This document shows positions 16,569-24,319 of a stretch of DNA of 64,000 nucleotides, piece after piece (position 1 is the first letter of the stretch; every line of letters starts with the position of its first letter). Source of the stretch: Curtobacterium flaccumfaciens pv. betae (GTDB lineage: Bacteria; Actinomycetota; Actinomycetes; Actinomycetales; Microbacteriaceae); the NCBI RefSeq assembly GCF_026241855.1, contig NZ_JAPJDC010000001.1, forward strand, positions 1,612,001-1,676,000, written 5' to 3'. A program made the translations under genes and the position numbers. The notes beneath the pieces are model-generated. The model had not been told where the DNA came from and did no database searches. It saw nothing but the letters and a program-made list of their open reading frames with translations.

Positions 16569-17381
16569 ATGACCGCGGAACGTCCGCTGGAGCGTGCCCT
16601 GACGAGCATCCGGCTCGAGCACCGGGGCGGGGCGCTCCGGGGGTGGGAGTACCGCCCGGCGTCGGCGTCGGCATCGGCGCCCGCGGCTGCCGGCGGCGCG
16701 GTGCTGTTCGTGCACGGGTTCGGTGACTCGTCGATCGGCCCGCGCCAGCTCTTCGTGCAGGCCGCGACCGTCCTGACCGACACCGGTCTGACGGTCCGCT
16801 CCTACGACCGTCTCGGGCACGGCACGAGCGACGGACGGTTCGCGGACATCTCGATCGGCGACGAGGTCGAGCAGGTCGTCACGATGATCCGGGCGTTCTC
16901 GGCCGACCAGGGGGCACCGATCGACGTCGTCGCCCACAGCCTGGGCGCCGTCGAGTCGGCGATGGCGGCGGCCCGGGTCCCCGACCTGGTGCGGAGCCTG
17001 ACCCTGTGGTCACCGGCCGGGGTCGTGGTCGACGACATCGCCGTGCACGACGCCATCCAGGGGCAGCCGCTCGCACCCGTCCGTGACCGCGGCTGGTTCG
17101 ACTTCGGTGGGACCGCCCTCGGGCGCGGGTTCGTCGACGAGGTCCGGGACGGACTCGACGTCTACGCCCAGGCCCGCGGGTACGACGGGCCGGTCGACGT
17201 GCTGCACGGCACCGCCGACGAGATCGTCCCGGTCGAGTACGGCCGGCGCTACGGCGAACTGCTCAGCGGGGCGACGTTCACCGCGGTCGAGGGTGCGGAC
17301 CACGTCTGGTCGTCGGTCCCGTGGCGCGAGCAGCTCGTCGACCGCCTGCTCGACCGCGTCAGGGAGCGGTCCGGGCGATGA
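16569..17381 (+). CDS. Alpha/beta hydrolase, probable hydroxycinnamoyl (feruloyl) esterase
   Basis: The 270-residue hydrolase has HGFGDSS for the oxyanion hole, YDRLGHGTSDG, nucleophile S124 in AHSLGA, the acid in HGTADEIVP and the histidine in GADHVW. Sequence style and the two-base spacing after padC suggest it frees ferulate or p-coumarate from plant esters, feeding PadC. The nucleophile elbow starts with Ala instead of the usual Gly. Its last 23 bases overlap the convergent arsC. Confidence 0.75.
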   Translation: MTAERPLERALTSIRLEHRGGALRGWEYRPASASASAPAAAGGAVLFVHGFGDSSIGPRQLFVQAATVLTDTGLTVRSYDRLGHGTSDGRFADISIGDEVEQVVTMIRAFSADQGAPIDVVAHSLGAVESAMAAARVPDLVRSLTLWSPAGVVVDDIAVHDAIQGQPLAPVRDRGWFDFGGTALGRGFVDEVRDGLDVYAQARGYDGPVDVLHGTADEIVPVEYGRRYGELLSGATFTAVEGADHVWSSVPWREQLVDRLLDRVRERSGR

Positions 17382-17751
17382 GGTCCTGCACCCGCGCGCG
17401 AACGTCGTCGCGGATCGGCCGGACGGCGTCGAGGTCGAGCCCCGCGGGGTCGGTCAGCTCCCAGTCCTCGTAGTGTTTGCCCGGGAACACCGGGCAGGCG
17501 TCCCCGCACCCCATGGTGATGACGACGTCGGCAGCGCGGACGGCATCGGTGCTGAGCAGGGCCGGCTGCTCGCTCCGGATGTCGATGCCCTCCTCGAGCA
17601 TCGCCGCGACGACCACGGGGTTGAGCTGCTCGGCCGGTTCGGAGCCGGCGCTCCGGACGTCGACGCGGCCAGCGGCCAGGTGCTGCAGGAAGCCGGCGGC
17701 CATCTGGGAACGACCGGCGTTGTGGACGCAGACGAACAGGACGGTGGGCAT
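17359..17751 (-). CDS. arsC: Arsenate reductase, low-molecular-weight phosphatase type
   Basis: The 130-residue protein has the P-loop C8VHNAGRS with C-x5-R and GCGDACPVFPGKHYEDW carrying the redox cysteines, as in thioredoxin- or mycothiol-linked ArsC. It reduces arsenate to arsenite. It follows chrA by 14 bp on the same strand and probably shares its promoter. No arsenite pump is in the window. Confidence 0.92.
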   Translation of the reverse strand: MPTVLFVCVHNAGRSQMAAGFLQHLAAGRVDVRSAGSEPAEQLNPVVVAAMLEEGIDIRSEQPALLSTDAVRAADVVITMGCGDACPVFPGKHYEDWELTDPAGLDLDAVRPIRDDVRARVQDLIARTAP

Positions 17752-17765
17752 GCGGGGTGCTCCGA

Positions 17766-18980
17766 TCAGAGGACGACGGCGCCGAGCAGGCCGGCTCCGA
17801 GGACGACCGCCCACGGGGGAGCGGACCAGCGGGTGAGGGCGATGAAGGCAGCCACGGCGAGCGCCAGTGCGGGTGCCGAGCGGACCCCCTCGGTGATGAC
17901 CGGGTCCCAGAGCGCCGCGGCGAGGAGCCCGACGACGCCCGCGTTCACACCGGCCAGCACGCGCCGAGCCCACGGCAGGGCGCGGAGCACGTGCCAGAAC
18001 GGCAGTGCGCCGACGACCAGGAGTGCCGCCGGCAGGAAGATCGCGACGAGTGCCACCGCGGCGCCGACGAGCCCGCTCGGACTCCCGTCGGCGACGGCGC
18101 CGAGGTAGGCGGCGAAGGTGAACAGCGGCCCGGGCACCGCCTGTGCGGCGCCGTACCCGGCCAGGAAGTCCGCGTGGTCGACCAGGTGGGTGGCCACGGT
18201 CTGCGACTCGAGCAACGGCAGGACGACGTGGCCGCCGCCGAAGACGAGCGAGCCCGCCTGCGCGAAGACCCCGAACAGGCGCACGGCCCCGGTGCCGCTC
18301 GCAGCGACGGGTGCCGCGACGAGCAGGGCGGCGAACGCGACGAGCGCCGACACGGCGACCCAGCGGGGGAGCCGCACGGCGACCTCGGTGCCTGCGACCT
18401 CCTCGACCGGTTCGACCGGTCCGACCACCCGACCGAGCCACAGCACGCCGACCACGCCGCACGCGGCCATGACCGCGACCTGCGGCCCCGGGCCGGGGAC
18501 GAGCAGCACCACGATCGCGGCGGCGGCCGCGATGGTCGCCCGACGGCGGTCCGGTGTGAGTGTGCGCGCCATGCCGAGCACCGCCTGCGCCACCACCGCG
18601 GCAGCGGCCGCCTGCAGCCCGAGCAGCCACCCGGCGCCGGCCAGGTCGGGCGTGCCGGACACGAGCAGGGCGAACGCGACGAGCAGCACCGCGGACGGCA
18701 GGGTGAAGCCGCACCACGCGGCGAGGAGTCCGAGCAGTCCGGCGCGCTGCAGCCCGAGTGCCATCCCGACCTGGCTCGACGCCGGTCCGGGCAGGAACTG
18801 GCACAGTGCGACGAGGTCGGCGTAGGCGTCGTCCCGCAGCCAGCGGCGACGCACCACGAAGGCCTCGCGGAAGTACCCGAGGTGTGCGACCGGCCCGCCG
18901 AACGAGGTCAGCCCGAGCCGCAGGAACACCAGGAACACCGATCCCGCGGACGACCGCAGGGGCTCGGGGTTCGTCGTCAC
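17766..18980 (-). CDS. chrA: Chromate efflux transporter, CHR family
   Basis: The 404-residue membrane protein has both CHR halves: LTSFGGPVAHLGYFRE with the WLRDD segment in the N-half, and SLVFGGGHVVLPLLE with AVPGPLFTFAAYLGA in the C-half. CHR proteins export chromate, or sulfate-like anions. GTG 18980 is 45 bp from the divergent ArsR fusion, and the inverted repeat at 19005-19024 lies between the two genes. Confidence 0.92.
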   Translation of the reverse strand: MTTNPEPLRSSAGSVFLVFLRLGLTSFGGPVAHLGYFREAFVVRRRWLRDDAYADLVALCQFLPGPASSQVGMALGLQRAGLLGLLAAWCGFTLPSAVLLVAFALLVSGTPDLAGAGWLLGLQAAAAAVVAQAVLGMARTLTPDRRRATIAAAAAIVVLLVPGPGPQVAVMAACGVVGVLWLGRVVGPVEPVEEVAGTEVAVRLPRWVAVSALVAFAALLVAAPVAASGTGAVRLFGVFAQAGSLVFGGGHVVLPLLESQTVATHLVDHADFLAGYGAAQAVPGPLFTFAAYLGAVADGSPSGLVGAAVALVAIFLPAALLVVGALPFWHVLRALPWARRVLAGVNAGVVGLLAAALWDPVITEGVRSAPALALAVAAFIALTRWSAPPWAVVLGAGLLGAVVL

Positions 18981-19004
18981 CCGCTCATCTTGACGACGGC
19001 AGAT

Positions 19005-19024
19005 GGTTCAGTCAACATTGAACC
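19005..19024. promoter_or_regulatory. ArsR-type operator between chrA and the arsR fusion
   Basis: GGTTCA (19005-19010) and TGAACC (19019-19024) are inverted around 8 bp, directly before the ArsR start. The TTCA/TGAA halves resemble ArsR/SmtB sites. It could silence both divergent units. Confidence 0.6.
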
Positions 19025-19025
19025 G

Positions 19026-19694
19026 ATGAACACTCGGCGGCAGGACCTCGAGCAGCGTGCGGCGCAGCACGCGGCCCTCGGCGACGTCGCCCGCCTGGCG
19101 ATCGTCGACCTGCTCGCCGCGTCCGACGCCAGCCCGAGCGAGGTGCGGGCCGCCCTCGGGATCTCCGGGCCGCTCCTGGCGCACCACCTGCGCGTCCTCG
19201 AGCAGGCCGCTCTGGTCACGCGACGCCGTTCCGACGGCGACGGGCGACGCAGCTACCTGCACCTCGAGCCGAGCGGTGTCCCGCACGGTTCGGCAGCGGT
19301 GCCCGGCCCGGTGTCCCGCGTGCTGTTCGTCTGCACCGGCAACTCCGCGCGCTCCCCGCTGGCCGCGGGCGTCTGGGCGCAGGTCAGCGAGATCGGCTCG
19401 CTGTCGGGCGGGACGCGTCCCGCGGCCGCCATCGCCCCCGGGGCGGTCGCCGTCGGGGAACGCCACGGCCTGGACCTCGGCCGCCACGTCCCGCGTGCCT
19501 TCCGCGACCTCGTCGCCGACGGCGACCTGGTCGTCACGGTCTGCGACCGTGCGCACGAGTCGATCGACGACGGCGACAGCCTGCACTGGTCGCTGCCGAA
19601 CCCCTCGCGCGTCGGTACGCCGGACGCGTACGAGGCCACCTTCGCGGACCTCCGGTCCCGCGCCACCGCGCTCGCTGCGCGCCTCGCCGCCTGA
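19026..19694 (+). CDS. ArsR regulator fused to a low-molecular-weight phosphatase/arsenate reductase-like domain
   Basis: Residues 1-85 form an ArsR-type winged helix (ARLAIVDLLAASDASPSEVR, then LLAHHLRVLEQAALVTRRRS). After a short linker, residues 100-222 form a low-molecular-weight phosphatase domain with P-loop VCTGNSARSP. The fusion may sense arsenate turnover or reduce arsenate itself; family fusions of this kind are known in actinobacteria. ATG 19026 follows the operator by one base. Confidence 0.88.
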   Translation: MNTRRQDLEQRAAQHAALGDVARLAIVDLLAASDASPSEVRAALGISGPLLAHHLRVLEQAALVTRRRSDGDGRRSYLHLEPSGVPHGSAAVPGPVSRVLFVCTGNSARSPLAAGVWAQVSEIGSLSGGTRPAAAIAPGAVAVGERHGLDLGRHVPRAFRDLVADGDLVVTVCDRAHESIDDGDSLHWSLPNPSRVGTPDAYEATFADLRSRATALAARLAA

Positions 19695-19711
19695 CGCGGC
19701 CCCACGAACGG

Positions 19712-19749
19712 AACGTCCCGATGAGATCCCCCCTCCTCATCGGGGCGTT
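19712..19749. terminator. Terminator after the arsR fusion
   Basis: 14-bp arms (19712-19725 and 19736-19749, one G-U pair) around a C-rich 10-base loop, followed by TCTCCTTG. It is one of the few hairpins here trailed by pyrimidines. Confidence 0.7.
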
Positions 19750-19769
19750 CTCCTTGCTCGACCGCCTGC

Positions 19770-19811
19770 GGACTGGAGGCACGGGGCGGGCCCGCACCGT
19801 GCCTCCCGTCC
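19770..19811. repeat. REP-like element, copy 1
   Basis: 42-bp imperfect palindrome of the form GGACNGGAGGC ... GCCTCCCGTCC, between the convergent arsR fusion and glycosyltransferase genes. Confidence 0.75.
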
Positions 19812-19859
19812 GTCGCGTGGTGCGCCCAGGGCGGCGCGCGCTCGCGGGGGAGCCGTCAC

Positions 19860-21047
19860 TCAGGGCCGGCAGCTGCCGGCGACCAGCCGGAGGACCTGAT
19901 CGGTGTGCCGTTCCGGCGTCGCCAGCCGTGCGTGCTCGATCGCGGCGGCGGTGTGCGGCCGCAGCAGCGTCCGGTCCGAGGCCAGCTCGATGATCGTCGT
20001 GGCGAGCCCGAACGCGGTCTCGTCGTCGGTCAGGACGGCGGCGGAGCCGAACTCGCTCGCCAGGCGGATGTCGGACACGATGACCGGACGGTGGTCCCGG
20101 AACGCCTCGAGTGCGGTCATCGGCTGGCCGTCGTGCTCGAGCGAGCAGACCACCGCCGCGTGCCCGCAGAGCAGCAGGTCGTGTACAGCCTGCGACGACA
20201 GGCGGCCGTGGACACGGACCGACACCGGCGTGCGGGTCGGGGGGACGGTCCCGCCGGCGACGTCGACCCGCACCGCGTGTGCCCCGAGTCGGATCTCCAC
20301 CAGCCGGATCGCGTTGAGGAGGACGTCGAGGCGCTTGTCCGGCGTGAACCGCGACGCCCAGACGAGCCGGAGCGGGCCGAGTTCCGGCGCCGGCGGCGGT
20401 TCGACCGGCCGGCGGCCGAGGGCGTTGGGCACGACGTGGACCGGGCCGACGCCGGCCTCGCGCAGCGCACGTGCCTGTCGTGTCGTCGGGGTGACGACGA
20501 CGTCGGCCGCCCCGCAGACGGCCACGGCCATGTTGCGGCGCGCGTCGTCCATGGGGTGCCCGGTGAAGCGGTGCCGTGTGGGCCGGATGCCGGTCACCAC
20601 ACGGTGCGCGTGCCGTGCGAGGGGCGCCATCGCCGCCGCGGTCCGGCCCCGGACCGGCGCCGAACCGTGCACGGTGTGGATCGTCGGCAGCTCGAGGGAG
20701 CGCGCCGTGGTCAGCGCCGCCGCGGCGAGGCCGAAGTCCGAGTGGGTGACGACGAGGTCGATCCGTTCCTCGAGCATCAGCGTGCCGAGGCACCGGCGGA
20801 CACTGACCGAGTTGCGGACCACCGGCAGGTCGCTCTCCGGGGCGCTGATCGACGGTTCGACCTCGAACAGGCGGACGCCGTGCCTCCGCAGCTCCGCGGT
20901 CTCGCTCGACCGCGGCGTCGCCACCCAGACGACGTGACCGGACTCGGCGAAGGCCTTCGCCTGCTCGACCAGCGCGGCGCGCTCACCACGCATCGCCGAC
21001 AGGGGGAAGTCGCTCACGAGCAGGACGGTCGCCTTCGCCGCTGCCAC
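19860..21047 (-). CDS. Glycosyltransferase, GT4-like
   Basis: The 395-residue protein has a GT-B layout: an N-half with MRGERAALVEQAKAFAESGH and HTVHGSAP, and a C-half with RLVWASRFTPDKRLDVLLNA, LEHDGQPMTALEAFRDHRPV and a D-I-R-L-A-S-E-F acceptor/donor loop. It probably builds a surface glycan. GTG 21047 begins two bases after the stop of a 14-codon leader ORF. The palindrome at 21149-21160 matches the TetR sites at 5-7 kb, so it may belong to that regulon. Confidence 0.85.
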   Translation of the reverse strand: MAAAKATVLLVSDFPLSAMRGERAALVEQAKAFAESGHVVWVATPRSSETAELRRHGVRLFEVEPSISAPESDLPVVRNSVSVRRCLGTLMLEERIDLVVTHSDFGLAAAALTTARSLELPTIHTVHGSAPVRGRTAAAMAPLARHAHRVVTGIRPTRHRFTGHPMDDARRNMAVAVCGAADVVVTPTTRQARALREAGVGPVHVVPNALGRRPVEPPPAPELGPLRLVWASRFTPDKRLDVLLNAIRLVEIRLGAHAVRVDVAGGTVPPTRTPVSVRVHGRLSSQAVHDLLLCGHAAVVCSLEHDGQPMTALEAFRDHRPVIVSDIRLASEFGSAAVLTDDETAFGLATTIIELASDRTLLRPHTAAAIEHARLATPERHTDQVLRLVAGSCRP

Positions 21048-21048
21048 G

Positions 21049-21093
21049 TCAGCGGCCGGTCTCGAGCACGGTGGTCTTGCGGGGGCTGCGCAT
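21049..21093 (-). CDS. Possible 14-residue leader peptide before the glycosyltransferase
   Basis: ATG 21093 opens MRSPRKTTVLETGR and stops with TGA at 21049, one base from the GTG of the glycosyltransferase. A GAGAG stretch lies before the ATG. The tight junction suggests translational coupling of a weak GTG start. Too short to judge by coding statistics. Confidence 0.4.
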   Translation of the reverse strand: MRSPRKTTVLETGR

Positions 21094-21148
21094 GCGGTCT
21101 CTCACGGTTCGGGAGCGGGACGGGTGCTGGGAACCGTAGGCGTTCAGA

Positions 21149-21160
21149 AGACGATCGTCT
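21149..21160. promoter_or_regulatory. TetR-type operator, site 5 (AGACGATCGTCT)
   Basis: Perfect copy of the 12-bp palindrome, with CTAG flank (CACTAGACG on the minus strand) as in sites 1 and 3, 56-67 bp before the leader ORF. It links the glycosyltransferase to the 5-7 kb regulon 14 kb away. Confidence 0.6.
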
Positions 21161-21521
21161 AGTGAACCGCCTTGCTGCTGAGCGGGCCTTCACGACTCCC
21201 CGGGCGGACGCCCAGCCCGGGCGAAGGCGGCGGACGGACGAGACTGTCCGGTTCCGGCGGATTCCGTACACGTCTGAGCCGTGGTCGTCGTACAGTCTCG
21301 GGAAGCTACCCCGCCGGACCCTACCGGCGGGTGCCCGACACCCTGTTCCCGGGCTGGCCTCGTCATGACCACCGCGTCGAACCCGACGGCGTCGTAGCGC
21401 GAGGACGTCTGCTCCTGACCCGAACTCGTGGCAGACGTCCTCGCACCTTCCCGCTATCGTCGAGGAACCGCCGGTCCCCGATCTCGGGGCGAGCAGCGGC
21501 CAGGGGACCACGGGGGACACC
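21161..21521. other. Intergenic stretch with two hairpins
   Basis: No convincing gene. It holds CCCGCCGG (21310-21317) pairing with 21324-21331, and a perfect 14-bp stem GCGAGGACGTCTGC (21399-21412) with 21431-21444 around an 18-base loop. The second hairpin lies 78 bp before the DUF4333-type lipoprotein gene. Either could be a terminator or a 5' leader structure. Confidence 0.4.
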
Positions 21522-21863
21522 ATGCAGCACCAGCGCGCCATCACCGCACTCACGACGCTCATCGCGACGATCGCCCTGGCGGTGACGCTCAGCGGGTGCA
21601 CGGCATCGTCGTCGGCGTCACGGACCGTCACACCGGACGCCTTCGAACGCGTCGTCGTCGACGCGTTGGCCGACGTCTCGGATGCGACGCCCGAGGTCGA
21701 CTGCGGTGCGGACGACATCGCGATCGAGGACGGCGCAGAGGTGCACTGCGACGTGAACACGGCGGGCTACGACGTGGTCTACGACTCGGTGTCGACGATC
21801 AGCACCGACGGCGGCGATGACTACCACGTGGACGTGGACGTGGCCGACCAGCCGAAGGACTGA
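21522..21863 (+). CDS. DUF4333-like lipoprotein
   Basis: The 113-residue protein has a lipobox LSGC at residue 26 and a single DUF4333-like domain: VDCGADDIAIEDGAEVHCDV (two cysteines around G-x-x-V-x-C) followed by a beta-hairpin YDVVYDSVSTI. The acidic tail is notable. Such proteins are surface lipoproteins of unknown role in actinobacteria. ATG 21522 has a GGGGGAC site. Confidence 0.75.
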   Translation: MQHQRAITALTTLIATIALAVTLSGCTASSSASRTVTPDAFERVVVDALADVSDATPEVDCGADDIAIEDGAEVHCDVNTAGYDVVYDSVSTISTDGGDDYHVDVDVADQPKD

Positions 21864-21888
21864 TCGGCCACCGCACGGTGTCCGACGA

Positions 21889-22386
21889 CTAGCGGTCGGA
21901 CGCCTCGACGACACAGCTCTCGACCTGCTGGGCGGCCTTCGAGTCGTCGGCGAACGGCGTCGGCGCGTCCGAGGTGGTGGTGGTCTCGTCGGCGACCGCC
22001 TGCTTGGCGACGTCGTTCACGGCGTACAGCGGGCCGTCGAAGTCGTCGGCCGTCGGGTCGGCGGTGGTCGCCCAGATGGTGACCTCGTCGTCGTTCGAGT
22101 CGTTGCTGTCCGCCGGGACGATCGCGGCACCGAGGTACCAGCCGCCGTCACCCTTCTGGATGTTCGCGAACTCGGTCGTGTCGTGCGACCCGACGGCCTT
22201 GTCGATCATGTCGACGGCGGCGCTGGCGGCCACGTCGCACTGGGCCGATTGGGACTTCTCCTCGGAACCGGGGACCTTGCCGACGGGGTTGATGTTCTGC
22301 GCTCCGCCGGGGTCGCAGGCGGTGAGCAGGAGGGCTACGGTGGCGGCGCCGAACAGCGCCGTGACGGTCTTCGCTCGCGTGGACAT
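21889..22386 (-). CDS. Hypothetical lipoprotein
   Basis: The 165-residue protein has a signal peptide with lipobox LTAC near residue 24 and an acidic mature domain containing CDVAASAAVDMIDKAV, GGWYLGAAIVPADS and a late cysteine (VESCVVEASDR). I do not recognise the family. TACGTT lies 7 nt before ATG 22386, suggesting a leaderless transcript. It is convergent with the DUF4333-type gene. Confidence 0.7.
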   Translation of the reverse strand: MSTRAKTVTALFGAATVALLLTACDPGGAQNINPVGKVPGSEEKSQSAQCDVAASAAVDMIDKAVGSHDTTEFANIQKGDGGWYLGAAIVPADSNDSNDDEVTIWATTADPTADDFDGPLYAVNDVAKQAVADETTTTSDAPTPFADDSKAAQQVESCVVEASDR

Positions 22387-22447
22387 GGCCCTGAACGTAG
22401 GCCGAGCGTGGTGAGCGGCGACCCAGCCAGGAGCGTCCCCCGACGAC

Positions 22448-22490
22448 GGACGGGAGGCCCGGCGCACGTCGTGCCCCGGGCTTCCCGTCC
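22448..22490. repeat. REP-like element, copy 2
   Basis: GGACGGGAGGC ... CTTCCCGTCC palindrome, 43 bp, just after the 3' end of the downstream-reading SDR gene. Confidence 0.7.
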
Positions 22491-22523
22491 GTCACCTGGT
22501 CCCGTTGCCGGACCGGCGTCCCG

Positions 22524-23357
22524 TCACAGGATCGGGGTGCCGCCGGTGACGGCGACCCGCGCGCCCGAGACGTAGCTGCCGTCGTCGCTGGCGAGCAGCA
22601 CGTAGACGGGTGCGAGCTCGGCCGGCTGGCCGGGACGGCCGAGCGGCGACTGCTTGCCGAACTGCTCGACCTGCTCCGGCGGCATCGTCGACGGGATCAG
22701 CGGCGTCCAGATCGGACCGGGTGCGACGCTGTTCACGCGGATGCCGCGATCGCCGAGCAGCTGCGCGAGCGCGGCGGACAGGTTCGCGACGCCGGCCTTG
22801 GTGACGTCGTAGGGCGCCAGGTTCGGCTTCGGGTTGTCGGAGTTCACCGAGCTCGAGCCGATGATCGACGACCCCGGGCCGAGGTGCGGCAGCGCGGCCT
22901 TGACGAGGTGGAAGTAGGCGCTGAGGTTCGTCGCGAGGGTGTGGTCCCACTCCTCGTCGCTGATCTCCTCGATCGTCTCGTGGGTCATCTGGTATGCGGC
23001 GTTGTTCACGAGGACGTCGAGCCCGCCGAGCTCCGAGACCGCCTGGTCGATGACCGATCGGCAGTACGCGGGGTCGCTCACGTCGCCCGGGAACAGCACG
23101 GCCTTCCGACCGGCTTCCTCGATCCAGCGCTTCGTGTCCTGGGCGTCGTCCTCTTCCTCCGGCAGGTAGCTGATGAGGACGTCAGCACCCTCGCGCGCGA
23201 AGGCGATCGCGACGGCCTTCCCGATGCCGCTGTCCCCGCCGGTGATGACGGCACGCTTGCCGGTGAGCTTGCCGGAGCCGCGGTACGACTCCTCGCCGTG
23301 GTCGGCCTTCGGCGTGAGCTCCTGGTCGCTCCCCGGGGGCTGCTGCTGCTCGGTCAT
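22524..23357 (-). CDS. SDR oxidoreductase of the YhdF/glucose-dehydrogenase stress type
   Basis: The 277-residue SDR has a long hydrophilic N-terminus (SDQELTPKADHGEESYRGSG) typical of general-stress SDRs, then TGGDSGIGKAVAIAFAREGA, NNAAYQ, SSSVNS and YDVTKAG. ATG 23357 has a GGGAGAG site. The ending YVSGARVAVTGG is characteristic of this subgroup. Exact substrate unknown. Confidence 0.88.
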   Translation of the reverse strand: MTEQQQPPGSDQELTPKADHGEESYRGSGKLTGKRAVITGGDSGIGKAVAIAFAREGADVLISYLPEEEDDAQDTKRWIEEAGRKAVLFPGDVSDPAYCRSVIDQAVSELGGLDVLVNNAAYQMTHETIEEISDEEWDHTLATNLSAYFHLVKAALPHLGPGSSIIGSSSVNSDNPKPNLAPYDVTKAGVANLSAALAQLLGDRGIRVNSVAPGPIWTPLIPSTMPPEQVEQFGKQSPLGRPGQPAELAPVYVLLASDDGSYVSGARVAVTGGTPIL

Positions 23358-23546
23358 GTCTCTCCCTGTGCTCGGTTTCCCTGGACGTCCCCGATGCTGG
23401 GCGGGCGCCACTGAACGCCCGTCCAGGGTCACGGCGTACCCCGTTCCGCGCTCGAAGATGTGTACCCGGCACGACGGCGGCCTACCGTGGCAGCGGATCA
23501 GGGAACCGTCACCGCGACGGATGCTCCTCTTCACCAGGGAGCAACG

Positions 23547-23861
23547 TTGAAGTACGTGAACTACGCGGGTACCGTCCGTGTCCTGACGAGCGACACGATC
23601 GCCGATGCGGTGATCCGGTACGCCGCAGCACTGCACCAGAGTCGGCTGAGCGACGTCGTGTCGATCCCGACGGCCGACGACTTCGGGGTGGCGAGCACGA
23701 TCGAGGTGCTCCTGGCCCCGGCGATCCCGGTCGCCCTCGAGCCGGCTCCGGACGACGACCTCGAACCCGAGGGCGAGGCGTTCCTGCTCGAGCTCGGTCG
23801 GCGCACCGAGGCCGTGCTCGCCGTCGACACCAACGCGTCGCCGCCGGACTTCGGGCGCTGA
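23547..23861 (+). CDS. Small protein of unknown family, paralogue of the 23884-24213 product
   Basis: The 104-residue protein is placed at TTG 23547, which has a GGGAG site and aligns with the ATG of its paralogue. Shared core: VLTSDTIADAVIRYAAAL against ILTSDDVADAVIEYAAAL, then VVSIPTADD against TVAIPAVAAD, then an acidic DDDLEPEGEAF against DELEREDTVF. No signal peptide or membrane segment. Function unknown. Confidence 0.7.
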   Translation: MKYVNYAGTVRVLTSDTIADAVIRYAAALHQSRLSDVVSIPTADDFGVASTIEVLLAPAIPVALEPAPDDDLEPEGEAFLLELGRRTEAVLAVDTNASPPDFGR

Positions 23862-23883
23862 GCGGACGCTCCGCAGGCGCTCC

Positions 23884-24213
23884 CTACGCCACTGGCCCCT
23901 CGGTCAGGTCCGACCGGGTGTCCGCGTGGATCACCTCGTCGTGCTCGAACGCCAGCGCGGCGGCGCGCAGCCGTGCCACGAACACGGTGTCCTCGCGCTC
24001 GAGCTCGTCCTCTTCGGCGTCCTCGACGACGAGCTGGCTCGACGGACCGATGAGCACCTTGGTCGTCGTCATGGTGCCGTCGGCGGCCACGGCGGGGATC
24101 GCGACGGTGTCCGCCCGGTTGCCGCCGGCCAGTGCTGCGGCGTACTCGATCACGGCGTCGGCCACGTCGTCGCTCGTCAGGATCGTCGAGCGGTCGTACT
24201 GGATCTGCTTCAT
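23884..24213 (-). CDS. Small protein of unknown family, paralogue of the 23547-23861 product
   Basis: The 109-residue acidic protein is homologous along its whole length to the convergent neighbour; the two stop codons are 22 bp apart, so this is an inverted gene pair. ATG 24213 has a GGAGG site. TTTKVLIGPSSQLVVED suggests an alpha/beta fold. It is divergent from the AraC gene at 24320. Confidence 0.72.
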   Translation of the reverse strand: MKQIQYDRSTILTSDDVADAVIEYAAALAGGNRADTVAIPAVAADGTMTTTKVLIGPSSQLVVEDAEEDELEREDTVFVARLRAAALAFEHDEVIHADTRSDLTEGPVA

Positions 24214-24319
24214 GTCCGGGCCTCCATCTGCACAGCCAACAGGCCGTCGGCTGGCCGTCGTACAGGAACACGGCGCGTCGCTCGTTGCGCCGACGCCGAC
24301 TTGTCGTCAGGATCATTAC

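Noticed and set aside
21398..21444. Riboswitch before the DUF4333-type gene
   Set aside because: Only one simple stem is visible, with no known aptamer core; listed as a hairpin only.
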